Shown here: positions 56,319-64,000 of the stretch, one piece after another | Layout: each line of letters starts with the position of its first letter | Numbering within the stretch: the first letter of the stretch is position 1 | Assembly: GCF_005860775.1 (NCBI RefSeq) | Contig: NZ_VCHQ01000031.1 | Span: 112,855-176,854 of the forward strand | Direction of reading: 5' to 3' | Origin: Klebsiella indica | GTDB lineage: Bacteria; Pseudomonadota; Gammaproteobacteria; Enterobacterales; Enterobacteriaceae | DNA length: 64,000 nt | The notes under the pieces: model-generated | Database searches by the model: none | The model's input: the letters and a program-made list of their open reading frames with translations, nothing else | Told to the model about the DNA's origin: nothing | Translations under genes and position numbers: made by a program

Positions 56319-57566
56319 ATGCACATCTTAAATAAGGCGGCCCTGGGGCTGCCACTTCTGCTGTTGCTGATATCAACCGGCGGGCAAGCGACGACGCTGA
56401 CAGAAGCCTTATCGGCGGCGGAAAGTTATTCCGCCGAACTTTCCGCCAACGATTATCAGGTTAACGCATTAAAAAACAGGGCGGATTCCGCTCTGCAACT
56501 GCCCGATCCGAAGCTGAAACTGGGGATTGAGAATGTCCCGATCGGCGGAAACAACGGTCGTCGTCTGACCCGCGAGGGCATGACCATGGAAAAGGTCGGC
56601 ATAATGCAGGAATACATCAGCAGCACCAAGCGCGAGCGTAAAGCCGACTCGATAACCGCCGAGGCGCGGCGAGCAGTCGCCAATGCGGATGTTATTCGCG
56701 CGAGACTTCAGCGGGAAACCGCTCAGGCGTGGCTGGATCTGGCGGTGGCGCAGAAGTCGCTGCGTTCGGTTCAGGCACTGATTAGCGAGACGTCCCGACA
56801 AATCGGGGTGCAAAAAGCGGGCGTCAGCAGCGACAGCGTCACGCCCGGTAGCGTGCTGGACGTTCAACTGGCGCTGAACGCCATGAGAAATGAGCAGGAT
56901 AACGTCCGTCGCGACGTGCAGATTGCTCAGGCGCGGTTAATGCAGCTTACCGGCAAGGATGTCCGCGATATCTCCGGCCCGCTACCGCGTATCGAGCGAT
57001 TGCCTGCCGATGAGGCCACCTTGCTTGAAGGCGTTAAGCTCCATCCGGAAGTGATTCAGGCGGCGCGAGAAGCCGATCTGGCAAAAGCGAAGTCGGGGCA
57101 GTCCGCCGTGGCGGCGATCCCCGATGTCGGGGTCGAGGTCTATTACGCCAGGCGCGGGGACGATTACGACGATATGGTCGGTGTGATGTTTACCGTCGAC
57201 CTGCCTGTTTTTCAGGGTAAACGCCAGGACAAAGATCACGCCGCCGATGTCTCCCGCACCTATGAAGCCAATGATCGGTTGACCCTGCTGGTGCGCGAAC
57301 ACCAGGCGCAGCAGTATCAGTTGATCTCGCAATACCATGCCGCGAAAGCCATTTATGACCGCCAGCAAAACGACATTTTGCCGCTGCTGCGCAAAAAAGT
57401 TAGCCTCGTCAACGCCCGCTATCGGGCTGGCGGCGGTGGGCTGATGGAACTGCTCTCGGCCCGGCGTGATCTGCTTAACGGCGAGATCGCCAGTAATAAT
57501 GCTGAGAAAGCGCTCGCTAATGCGTGGGCCGCCATTCGCTACCTTATTCCGCAGGATGTTAAATAA
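56319..57566 (+). CDS. TolC-family outer-membrane factor (CusC/CzcC-like)
   Basis: A 415-aa outer-membrane efflux protein with signal peptide (..ISTGGQA|TTLTEAL) and the two alpha-helical OEP repeats rich in Ala, Gln and Arg. It is shorter than E. coli CusC (about 457 aa) and has no lipobox cysteine, closer to CzcC-type factors. ATG 56319 is used. TAATG overlap with cusB. Confidence 0.88.
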   Translation: MHILNKAALGLPLLLLLISTGGQATTLTEALSAAESYSAELSANDYQVNALKNRADSALQLPDPKLKLGIENVPIGGNNGRRLTREGMTMEKVGIMQEYISSTKRERKADSITAEARRAVANADVIRARLQRETAQAWLDLAVAQKSLRSVQALISETSRQIGVQKAGVSSDSVTPGSVLDVQLALNAMRNEQDNVRRDVQIAQARLMQLTGKDVRDISGPLPRIERLPADEATLLEGVKLHPEVIQAAREADLAKAKSGQSAVAAIPDVGVEVYYARRGDDYDDMVGVMFTVDLPVFQGKRQDKDHAADVSRTYEANDRLTLLVREHQAQQYQLISQYHAAKAIYDRQQNDILPLLRKKVSLVNARYRAGGGGLMELLSARRDLLNGEIASNNAEKALANAWAAIRYLIPQDVK

Positions 57567-59035
57567 TGAAGCTTAAATCTGTTCTTTTTTTTGTGGCGCT
57601 GGCCGTCATTCTTGCCATAACGGGTGGATACTGGCTGGGCTCGCGTAACGTGTCGATGTCATCCGTTGAGAAGCCGCACAACCCGGCGGAACGTAAAGTG
57701 CTGTACTGGTACGATCCGATGAGCCCCGGCACGCGGTTTGATAAACCGGGAAAATCACCGTTTATGGATATGGATCTGGTCCCGCGCTATGCCGATGAAG
57801 GCGAGGGGGATGACGCCGGTGGGGTGCGAATCAGCGCCCGTGTGCAGCAAAATCTTGGGGTGCGCACGGCTAACGTTTCCCGCCAGCCGCTGGCGCCGAA
57901 GCTAAATGCCTTCGGGACGGTCGCCATTGATGAGCGCAGCGTTGAGACGGTTCCGGCGTTGGCCACAGGCCTGATTGAGAAACTCCACGTCAACGCCTCT
58001 CAGCAGTTTGTTAAAAAGAACGAGGCGCTGGCGGAACTGTGGATTCCCCAGTGGGCGGCAGCCCAGCAGGAGTATCTGGCGGTGAGACAGCTTGGCGATC
58101 GCGGGCTGACTGCCGCCGCACGTGGCCGCCTGCAGCTGCAGTTTATGCCGGAAGCGATTATCCGCAGCGTCGAGCGCAGCGGCAAGCCGCAAACCCGCAT
58201 GACCGTTCGTGCGCCGCATGAGGGGTATATCAGCAAGCTTGATGTCCGTACTGGCGCGCAGGTGACGGCAACGCAGCCGCTGTTCGAGCTGGCCAGCCTC
58301 GATCCGGTATGGATAGTGATTGATTATCCAGAAAACCAGGCCAGTTTGCTGCACGTTGGAAGTCAGGTGACGGCGACCACCCGCAGCTGGCCTGGCACCA
58401 CCTTTCAGGGAACGGTGAGTGAACTGCTTCCTGACCTTGAGACCAGCACCCGCACGCTGAAAGCCCGCGTGGTCCTCACTAATCCGCAGCATCGGCTCAA
58501 ACCGGGAATGTATGTAAACATCCAGTTGGTTGATGAGACTCAGGGGAGTGCGGTTCTGACTATTCCTGAAGAGGCGCTGATCGTTACGGGTGCCAGCAAT
58601 CGGGTGCTGATCGCCGACGGCGAGGGGCATTTCCGACCGGTGGAAGTGATCGCCGGGCGTACGCAGAATGGTCTGGTTGAGATTAAATCCGGTCTTGCAG
58701 AGGGACAGAAAGTGGTCACCTCCGGTCAGTTCCTGATTGACTCCGAAGCCAGTCTGCGCAGCGCGTTGCCACAGCTTTCCGGGCAGAGCGAAGAGAGAAA
58801 AAACTACTCAACGCATGGCGTTATCAAAGCGCTGAACGGTGAGACGGTGACCATTGAGCATCAGCCGGTCGCCGAACTGAAATGGCCAGCAATGACCATG
58901 GATTTCGCTATTACGACGCAGCAGCGCCAACAAATCCGCCCCGGCGAGTCGGTTATGTTTAGCTTTGCCCTTACCGATGACGGGGCGCGAATCACGACAA
59001 TAATGCCGATGAGCGGCGCTAAGGAGTCGCTATGA
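57566..59035 (+). CDS. cusB: CusB-like periplasmic adaptor with fused C-terminal CusF domain
   Basis: A 489-aa membrane-fusion protein. After an N-terminal anchor comes the heavy-metal-binding segment [29 protein letters not shown], then lipoyl/barrel-sandwich and beta-barrel domains as in CusB. From about residue 412 an additional domain repeats the CusF fold, with [10 protein letters not shown] giving Trp440, Met443 and Met445. E. coli CusB (407 aa) lacks this extension. It links the CusA pump to the outer-membrane factor. Coupled to both neighbours by overlapping codons. Confidence 0.93.
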   Translation: MKLKSVLFFVALAVILAITGGYWLGSRNVSMSSVEKPHNPAERKVLYWYDPMSPGTRFDKPGKSPFMDMDLVPRYADEGEGDDAGGVRISARVQQNLGVRTANVSRQPLAPKLNAFGTVAIDERSVETVPALATGLIEKLHVNASQQFVKKNEALAELWIPQWAAAQQEYLAVRQLGDRGLTAAARGRLQLQFMPEAIIRSVERSGKPQTRMTVRAPHEGYISKLDVRTGAQVTATQPLFELASLDPVWIVIDYPENQASLLHVGSQVTATTRSWPGTTFQGTVSELLPDLETSTRTLKARVVLTNPQHRLKPGMYVNIQLVDETQGSAVLTIPEEALIVTGASNRVLIADGEGHFRPVEVIAGRTQNGLVEIKSGLAEGQKVVTSGQFLIDSEASLRSALPQLSGQSEERKNYSTHGVIKALNGETVTIEHQPVAELKWPAMTMDFAITTQQRQQIRPGESVMFSFALTDDGARITTIMPMSGAKESL

Positions 59036-62000
59036 TTGCCGCCGTTATCCGTTGGTCATTGCGCAATCGCCTGCTGGTACTGTTGGCGGCGTTTATTATG
59101 GCTGCCTGGGGCGTCTGGTCGGTGCAGCGAGCACCGCTGGATGCGTTGCCGGACCTCTCCGATACCCAGGTGATCATTCGCGTGAGTTATCCCGGTAAAG
59201 CGCCGCAAATTGTGGAAGACCAGGTAACCTATCCGCTCACCACCACGATGCTGTCGGTGCCGGGAGCGAAAACCGTGCGCGGTTTTTCCATGTTTGGCGA
59301 TTCTTACGTTTACATACTGTTCGATGACGGGACCGACCCGTACTGGGCGCGCTCCCGGGTACTGGAATATTTAAGCCAAATCCAGAGCAGTCTGCCGCCG
59401 GAAGCGAAAGCATCGCTGGGGCCGGACGCCACCGGTGTAGGTTGGGTGTTTGAATATGTGCTCACCGATAAAAGCGGTCAGCATAGTCTGGGCGATTTGC
59501 GGGCAATTCAGGACTGGATCATTAAATATGAACTGAAAACTGTGCCGGATGTTTCGGAAGTTGCCAGTGTTGGCGGGATGGTGAAAGCGTATCAGGTGAT
59601 CCTCAATCCCGATCGGCTGCGGGCGCTGAATGTCACCCATGAACAGGTCATTAGCGCGATCCAGAGCGCCAACCAGGAAGGAGGCGGTTCAGTGCTGGAA
59701 ATGGGCGAAGCGGAATATATGGTGCGCACCACCGGCTACCTGAAGTCTATTGATGATTTCAATCAGGTGGTAATCGCTTCGCGCAACGGCGTGCCGGTGC
59801 TGCTTTCCGACGTCGCCAGCGTGCGCCGCGGCCCGGCGATACGTCGCGGGGTCGCCGAGCTGAATGGCGAAGGCGAAGTGGCGGGCGGGATTATCATTAT
59901 GCGCTCGGGCAAAAACGCCCTGACCACCATTAATGCGGTGAAGGCCAAACTGGCGGAGGTGAAAAAAAGCCTGCCCGCAGGGGTAGAGATTGTCCCGGTC
60001 TATGACCGATCGCAGCTGATTAAAAATTCGGTCGAAACCCTGACTCATAAGCTTATTGAAGAGTTTATCGTCGTTGCGCTGGTTTGCTCGCTATTTTTGT
60101 TCCACTTCCGCAGCGCGCTGGTGGCGATGATCACGCTGCCGCTGGGGATCCTCGGCGCGTTTATTGTCATGCACTATCAGGGCGTCAGCGCCAATATGAT
60201 GTCGCTTGGCGGCATTGCGATAGCCATCGGGGCGATGGTCGATGCGGCAATCGTGATGATTGAAAATATGCATAAGGTACTGGAGCAGTGGCGGCACGAT
60301 CATGCCGAACGCCAGCCATCTTCCGCCGATTACTGGCAGATAGCTCAGCGCGCGGCATCGGAAGTGGGGCCTGCGTTGTTTTGCAGTCTGTTGATTATCA
60401 CCCTGTCGTTTATTCCGGTATTCACCCTTGAGGCGCAGGAAGGCAAGATGTTCGCACCGCTGGCGTTCACCAAAACCTGGTCGATGGCGGTGGCTGCAGG
60501 GCTGGGGATCACGCTGGTTCCGGTGCTGATGGGGTATTTCATTCGCGGCAAAATCCCTGATGAAACCGCCAATCCGCTTAACCGCTGGCTGATCCGCGCC
60601 TATGAGCCGCTGCTGGACAAGGTGTTGCAGTGGCCGAAAGTGACGCTGACGGTGGCCGGGCTGCTGCTGGTTGCCACGCTATGGCCGCTGTCCCGGCTTG
60701 GCAGCGAGTTTCTGCCGCAAATTGATGAGGGCGATCTGTTATATATGCCCTCGACGCTGCCGGGGATCTCCAGCCGTGAAGCCGGACGCCTGCTGCAACA
60801 GACCGACCGTCTGATTAAGACCATTCCAGAAGTGCAAAGCGTGTTCGGCAAGGCCGGACGGGCGGATAGCGCCACCGATCCGGCGCCGCTGACCATGCTG
60901 GAAACCACCATCCGGTTAAGGCCCAAAAGTGAATGGCGGCCCGGCATGACCATGGATAAGCTTATCAGCGAGCTGGACAATACGGTGAAGGTTCCGGGAA
61001 TCGCCAACGTCTGGGTTCCGCCGATTCGTAACCGCCTGGATATGCTGGCGACCGGCATTAAAAGCCCGGTAGGCATCAAAGTGAACGGCAATAATCTTGC
61101 GGAAATTGAAAAAACCGCCGAGGAAATCGAACGCATCGTGCGTAACGTGCCGGGGGTGACATCGGCGCTGGCCGAACGCCTCGACGGTGGTCGTTATATT
61201 GATATCAATATTGACCGGGTGAAGGCGGCACGTTATGGCGTATCGGTGAAGGAGCTACAGTCGGTGGTCGCCAGCGTCGTGGGCGGCGATAACATCGGTG
61301 AGACCATCGAGGAGCGCGAACGCTATCCAATAAGCGTCCGCTATCCGCGTGAAATCCGCGACTCGCTGCAAAAGCTGCGCGATTTGCCGGTGGTAACGCG
61401 TGGCGGGGCGCAGGTGGCGCTCTCTGAACTGGCGGATATCGCCATCACTGATGGACCGCCGATGCTGAAAAGCGAAAATGCCCGCCTGTCGGACTGGATC
61501 TACGTCGATATTCGCGGGCGCGATCTGAAATCCGCCGTTGACGAGATGCAGAGTAACGTCAGCAAGCAGCTCACGCTGCCCGAAGGCGTCTCGCTGACCT
61601 GGTCCGGGCAGTATGAGTATCTGGAGCGCGCCACGGCGAAGCTGAAAATCGTGCTGCCATTTACCCTGATGATTATTTTTATCCTGCTTTACGTCACCTT
61701 CAGTAAGGTTAAAGACGCGCTGTTGATCATGGGCACCTTGCCGTTTTCACTGATCGGCGGCGTCTGGCTGCTGTGGTTGCTGGGCTACAATCTGTCGGTA
61801 GCGGCAGCCGTCGGCTTTATTGCCCTTGCGGGCGTGGCGGCGGAGTTCGGGGTGATTATGGTGCTCTATTTAAATCAGGCAATCGCCAAACGACACGGCC
61901 AGCTTGATGACCAAAGCCTCAACGAAGCGATCCATGAAGGGGCGGTGCTGCGTGTCCGTCCGAAAGTGATGACCGTGGCGACAATTATGGCCGGACTGCT

Positions 62001-62145
62001 GCCGATTATGTGGGGAGGCGGTACCGGCTCAGAGGTGATGCAGCGTATTGCCGCGCCGATGATCGGCGGGATGATTACCGCGCCGTTACTGTCGATGCTG
62101 GTGATCCCGGCGGTTTACCGCCTGACGCACCGTAAAAAACGCTAA
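59032..62145 (+). CDS. cusA: Cu(I)/Ag(I) RND efflux pump CusA
   Basis: A 1,037-aa heavy-metal RND transporter (E. coli CusA 1,047 aa) with 12 membrane segments and two large periplasmic loops. Family motifs include the N-terminal [31 protein letters not shown] in TM4 with the proton-relay acidic residue, and [15 protein letters not shown] carrying one of the methionines used for metal binding. ATG overlaps the cusB stop. No cusRS follows. Confidence 0.95.
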   Translation: MIAAVIRWSLRNRLLVLLAAFIMAAWGVWSVQRAPLDALPDLSDTQVIIRVSYPGKAPQIVEDQVTYPLTTTMLSVPGAKTVRGFSMFGDSYVYILFDDGTDPYWARSRVLEYLSQIQSSLPPEAKASLGPDATGVGWVFEYVLTDKSGQHSLGDLRAIQDWIIKYELKTVPDVSEVASVGGMVKAYQVILNPDRLRALNVTHEQVISAIQSANQEGGGSVLEMGEAEYMVRTTGYLKSIDDFNQVVIASRNGVPVLLSDVASVRRGPAIRRGVAELNGEGEVAGGIIIMRSGKNALTTINAVKAKLAEVKKSLPAGVEIVPVYDRSQLIKNSVETLTHKLIEEFIVVALVCSLFLFHFRSALVAMITLPLGILGAFIVMHYQGVSANMMSLGGIAIAIGAMVDAAIVMIENMHKVLEQWRHDHAERQPSSADYWQIAQRAASEVGPALFCSLLIITLSFIPVFTLEAQEGKMFAPLAFTKTWSMAVAAGLGITLVPVLMGYFIRGKIPDETANPLNRWLIRAYEPLLDKVLQWPKVTLTVAGLLLVATLWPLSRLGSEFLPQIDEGDLLYMPSTLPGISSREAGRLLQQTDRLIKTIPEVQSVFGKAGRADSATDPAPLTMLETTIRLRPKSEWRPGMTMDKLISELDNTVKVPGIANVWVPPIRNRLDMLATGIKSPVGIKVNGNNLAEIEKTAEEIERIVRNVPGVTSALAERLDGGRYIDINIDRVKAARYGVSVKELQSVVASVVGGDNIGETIEERERYPISVRYPREIRDSLQKLRDLPVVTRGGAQVALSELADIAITDGPPMLKSENARLSDWIYVDIRGRDLKSAVDEMQSNVSKQLTLPEGVSLTWSGQYEYLERATAKLKIVLPFTLMIIFILLYVTFSKVKDALLIMGTLPFSLIGGVWLLWLLGYNLSVAAAVGFIALAGVAAEFGVIMVLYLNQAIAKRHGQLDDQSLNEAIHEGAVLRVRPKVMTVATIMAGLLPIMWGGGTGSEVMQRIAAPMIGGMITAPLLSMLVIPAVYRLTHRKKR

Positions 62146-62180
62146 TACCGGACATCCGGGTCAGACGGCCCGGGTGTAAA

Positions 62181-62471
62181 TTATTCGGCGTTTTTAAGAT
62201 CTTCCGCGCGTTTAGCGGTGGCGTAAACAAAATCCAGCATCGGCTCAAGGTCGGTATCATAGCCAGCCTGAATAATTTTGCTGCGTAACCATTCGATCTC
62301 ACTGGTAATATCCGGGTGGAAGATATTGTTGTCCTGAGCTTTGCGCAGCCATTTCAGCAGGAAATTATTTTTCCCCCGGACGCCACCCGATTTTTTCGAT
62401 TTTGTATATATTTTCAGTGCGACCAAAACGCAGTAATAAAAATGGACGCGCTGATTAAAACTTTGGTGCAT
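62181..62471 (-). CDS. Hypothetical protein, 96 aa
   Basis: An unrecognised 96-aa protein with a short hydrophobic N-terminus (VHFYYCVLVALKIY), a basic stretch (KSKKSGGVRGKNNFLLKWLRK) and a charged helical C-terminus (SEIEWLRSKIIQAGYDTDLE..). GGGAAAT precedes ATG 62471. Convergent with cusA. Lower GC than its neighbours, so possibly acquired. No function is proposed. Confidence 0.55.
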   Translation of the reverse strand: MHQSFNQRVHFYYCVLVALKIYTKSKKSGGVRGKNNFLLKWLRKAQDNNIFHPDITSEIEWLRSKIIQAGYDTDLEPMLDFVYATAKRAEDLKNAE

Positions 62472-62772
62472 GTTTTTATTTCCCGCCAGATCAGGTTGCG
62501 GACGGGCATGGACCTTAAATCATACGATCTCTGATATTCACCCGTACCACCATCGCGCCTCTTTGCCGGGCGCTGACGCGATGGTGGCATGGAAGCCGAA
62601 TTGCAGTCAAATATTGATTAGTTTTTTGCCAATATTTGCGTCAGACATCGCTCGACGCATATTCCTCAGCGCCGCAATAAACCAGCACGTTATTGCAGGT
62701 AAATTCACGAACTCGATATAACACCAGCCGGTTAGCGCGATAATCAATACATCGATAAGTGGTGTAGCCGAT
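62472..62772. other. Gene-free stretch
   Basis: About 300 AT-rich bases. A minus-strand frame (to 62607) contains a hydrophobic run (DVLIIALTGWCYIEFVNL..) but overlaps the VOC gene and lacks a start with a ribosome site, so it is either a relic of a membrane protein or chance. Confidence 0.35.
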
Positions 62773-63165
62773 TTAGGGCATCCAGCGTCTGTTTTGCAGC
62801 ACCACGCGATAACCATCGTGATCGACAAAGGTTTTGCCGTTCACATTCCAGTACGGATTAAACGCGCTGACCAGTATGAAACCGGCGGTCAGCATTTTTC
62901 CGCACTGCTCCTGCCATGCTGCGGCTTGCGGGTAATAGAGCACCAGTAAATCCTCCGCGCCGGGTGAGGGCGTGAGCGGATGATGATGGCAGAGGGTGAA
63001 CTCCAGATGCCAGCCAGTATCCCGGTGCCCGACCATCACACCGCTAAAGCCGTCATGATCGGAAAAACTCGCTATCTGCGCCAGGCCAAGGCCTTCGCAG
63101 TACATTTTACTACTCAGTGCAAGATCGGAGACCGGCCTGGCGATGCGCATATGGTTAAATGTCAT
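62773..63165 (-). CDS. VOC (glyoxalase/dioxygenase-fold) family protein
   Basis: A 130-aa vicinal-oxygen-chelate domain: MTFNHMRIARPVSDLALSSK opens the first beta-alpha-beta unit, LEFTLCHHHP the metal-side strand, and NPYWNVNGKTFVDHDGYRVVL the C-terminal unit with a conserved acidic position. Members include glyoxalases and fosfomycin or bleomycin resistance proteins; no substrate is assigned. ATG 63165 with AGGTT upstream is preferred over an extension to 63195. Confidence 0.85.
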   Translation of the reverse strand: MTFNHMRIARPVSDLALSSKMYCEGLGLAQIASFSDHDGFSGVMVGHRDTGWHLEFTLCHHHPLTPSPGAEDLLVLYYPQAAAWQEQCGKMLTAGFILVSAFNPYWNVNGKTFVDHDGYRVVLQNRRWMP

Positions 63166-63195
63166 AATAACCTGTATCGATAAAGGGTTGGTCAA

Positions 63196-63511
63196 ATGAC
63201 TGTATCTGTTTTTGCGGCAGTCATTTGTCGCGAAGAGCCTTTATTCTTGCCTGTTCTTTTGCCGCGCTTCTGCTGACGCTTACCCCAGGCCTTGATACTC
63301 ATTAATTTTGCGCACATCCACCGCGGAAGGCGGAAAAAAGTCTTTCAGGCGGCACTGGGGATTGATACAGGGTGTTTTATCTGGGGGCGGCGGTCGCTTT
63401 TGGTCTCGGGGCGTTGCTGGCGGCATCGGAGCTGGCGTATGACTTGCTGAAGTGCTGCGGAGCCGTCTACTTATGCTGGCTGGGTAGTCAATTAATACTC
63501 AGACCCCGTCG
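63196..63511 (+). pseudogene. LysE/RhtB-family exporter pseudogene
   Basis: Pieces of a LysE-type amino-acid exporter are readable in different frames: ILACSFAALLLTLTPGLDT near 63242-63300, KKVFQAALGIDTGCFIWG near 63340-63385, and YLGAAVAFGLGALLAASELAYDLLK.. YLCWLGSQLILRPRR to 63510. At least two frameshifts separate them, and the element at 63512 cuts off the rest. Confidence 0.8.
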
Positions 63512-64000
63512 TAATGCCGTTCACTTAAGCAAATCATCGGCGTTGTCTTTTGTTTTATTTTCCTGTGGCAATCGCATTATCGGTGGTTCTGGCGAGCATG
63601 ACGCATTTTTCGTTTTCGCCCATTCAGATTCCGTGGTCTGTTCCGTTCACTATAAATTCGCGGATATTCGTTATATCCACAGCGTGTGAACGGGCAGGGG
63701 GACGTTTCGCCCGTCCCCCTGCACCCCCGGCATGGCGCTGAAAACCTGCCGCTGCGCGGTCCGCTCCACTCCGGCTTCATCTGGCGGACCGGGCGGGACT
63801 CGACGTCCCTGTCTCGACCCGCCCTCTGGCCGCCGTCCTGGCGGCCAGTCCTGGATGCGCGCCTGCGTTCCCGCCAGGTTTCCTTGATGCGCCCAACCCC
63901 CATGCGGTGAGTCCGTTATTCGTCAGGGGCTTTTCAGAGGCTGAAAGTCATAAAAAAAGTTATATCCTTTATATTTCAGCCCGTATCAGCTCAGTTAGTG
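63512..64000. mobile_element. Non-autonomous IS4-like insertion, copy 2 (cut by window end)
   Basis: It begins TAATGCCGTTCACTTAAG directly after the LysE remnant; this differs at two positions from the IS4 end as I recall it (TAATGCCGATCAGTTAAG). The first 77 bp (63512-63588) match the inverted right end of copy 1 at 73 of 77 positions, and bases 63659-64000 are identical to 33333-33674, in the same orientation. The right end and target duplication lie outside the window. No transposase is visible in 489 bp. Confidence 0.82.

Noticed and set aside
62607..62828. 73-codon minus-strand frame with a hydrophobic run
   Set aside because: It overlaps the start of the VOC gene's 3' part, lacks a supported start codon, and could be chance; kept only as a note in the intergenic entry.
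1..64000. tRNA, rRNA, CRISPR arrays, prophage or integrase genes
   Set aside because: None was seen on either strand; repeats present are ERIC, REP-like and the IS4-like element only.

Overview
The window looks like chromosome of a member of the Enterobacteriaceae close to Salmonella/Citrobacter. Many genes read as near-identical relatives of E. coli genes in the familiar local order: hrpA, ydcF-aldA-gapC, mgtS, ydeE-eamA-marBAR-marC-sotB, and yneJ(ptrR)-sad-glsB-yneG-yneF-uxaB-tam. Accessory metabolic blocks are interleaved with this backbone. The genus call is an inference from gene content and similarity, not from a search.

Layout. 1-8762: 3' part of hrpA, a catabolic-type glutamate dehydrogenase, ydcF, aldA and an intact gapC. 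9459-18421: a lower-GC sugar block with PTS EIIA, EIIB and EIIC, a GH38 alpha-mannosidase of exactly MngB length, a PRD/EII-domain regulator, an outer-membrane porin and a ROK sugar kinase. 18401-18652: the 31-aa membrane protein gene mgtS with a readable PhoP box. 18647-21407: ftrA, a rhodanese, and a MetE-like methyltransferase preceded by MetR-like and MetJ-like sites. 21427-27086: the urea ABC transporter operon urtABCDE behind a textbook sigma-54 promoter and an NtrC-like site. 27222-35008: XRE/2TM regulator, ydeE, eamA, an MFS pseudogene, marBAR with its operator region, marC and sotB. 35214-36214: a PhzF-family gene followed by a truncated second copy. 36270-44855: an acid-sugar (D-threonate-like) catabolic region made of two divergent operons that share matched palindromic operators. 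45001-54814: ptrR, sad, glsB, yneG, dgcF, uxaB, tam and several GNAT acetyltransferases. 54815-62145: an ERIC element and a copper/silver efflux operon (cusF, outer-membrane factor, cusB with a fused CusF domain, cusA). 62181-64000: a hypothetical gene, a VOC protein and a LysE-family pseudogene.

The most unusual feature is a pair of related non-autonomous insertions at 33194-33777 and 63512-64000 (the second cut by the window end). Their ends resemble IS4 termini, and one copy has a 10-11 bp target duplication. They share at least 340 bp of identical core containing four back-to-back GC-rich hairpins. The first copy has landed exactly inside the perfectly palindromic bidirectional terminator between the convergent genes marC and sotB. 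The second interrupts an already decayed LysE-type exporter gene.

How the genes work together. The PTS/mannosidase block probably imports and hydrolyses a mannoside, with the porin for outer-membrane entry and the ROK kinase phosphorylating a released sugar. The urt operon would scavenge urea under nitrogen limitation, although no urease is in view. In the acid-sugar block, DtnK and PdxA2 would make dihydroxyacetone phosphate from D-threonate-type acids, and the divergent dehydrogenases, aldolase-family protein and ACS-type transporter would feed related substrates. The cus genes form a periplasmic Cu/Ag export system without a local cusRS pair. No tRNA, rRNA, CRISPR array or prophage was seen.
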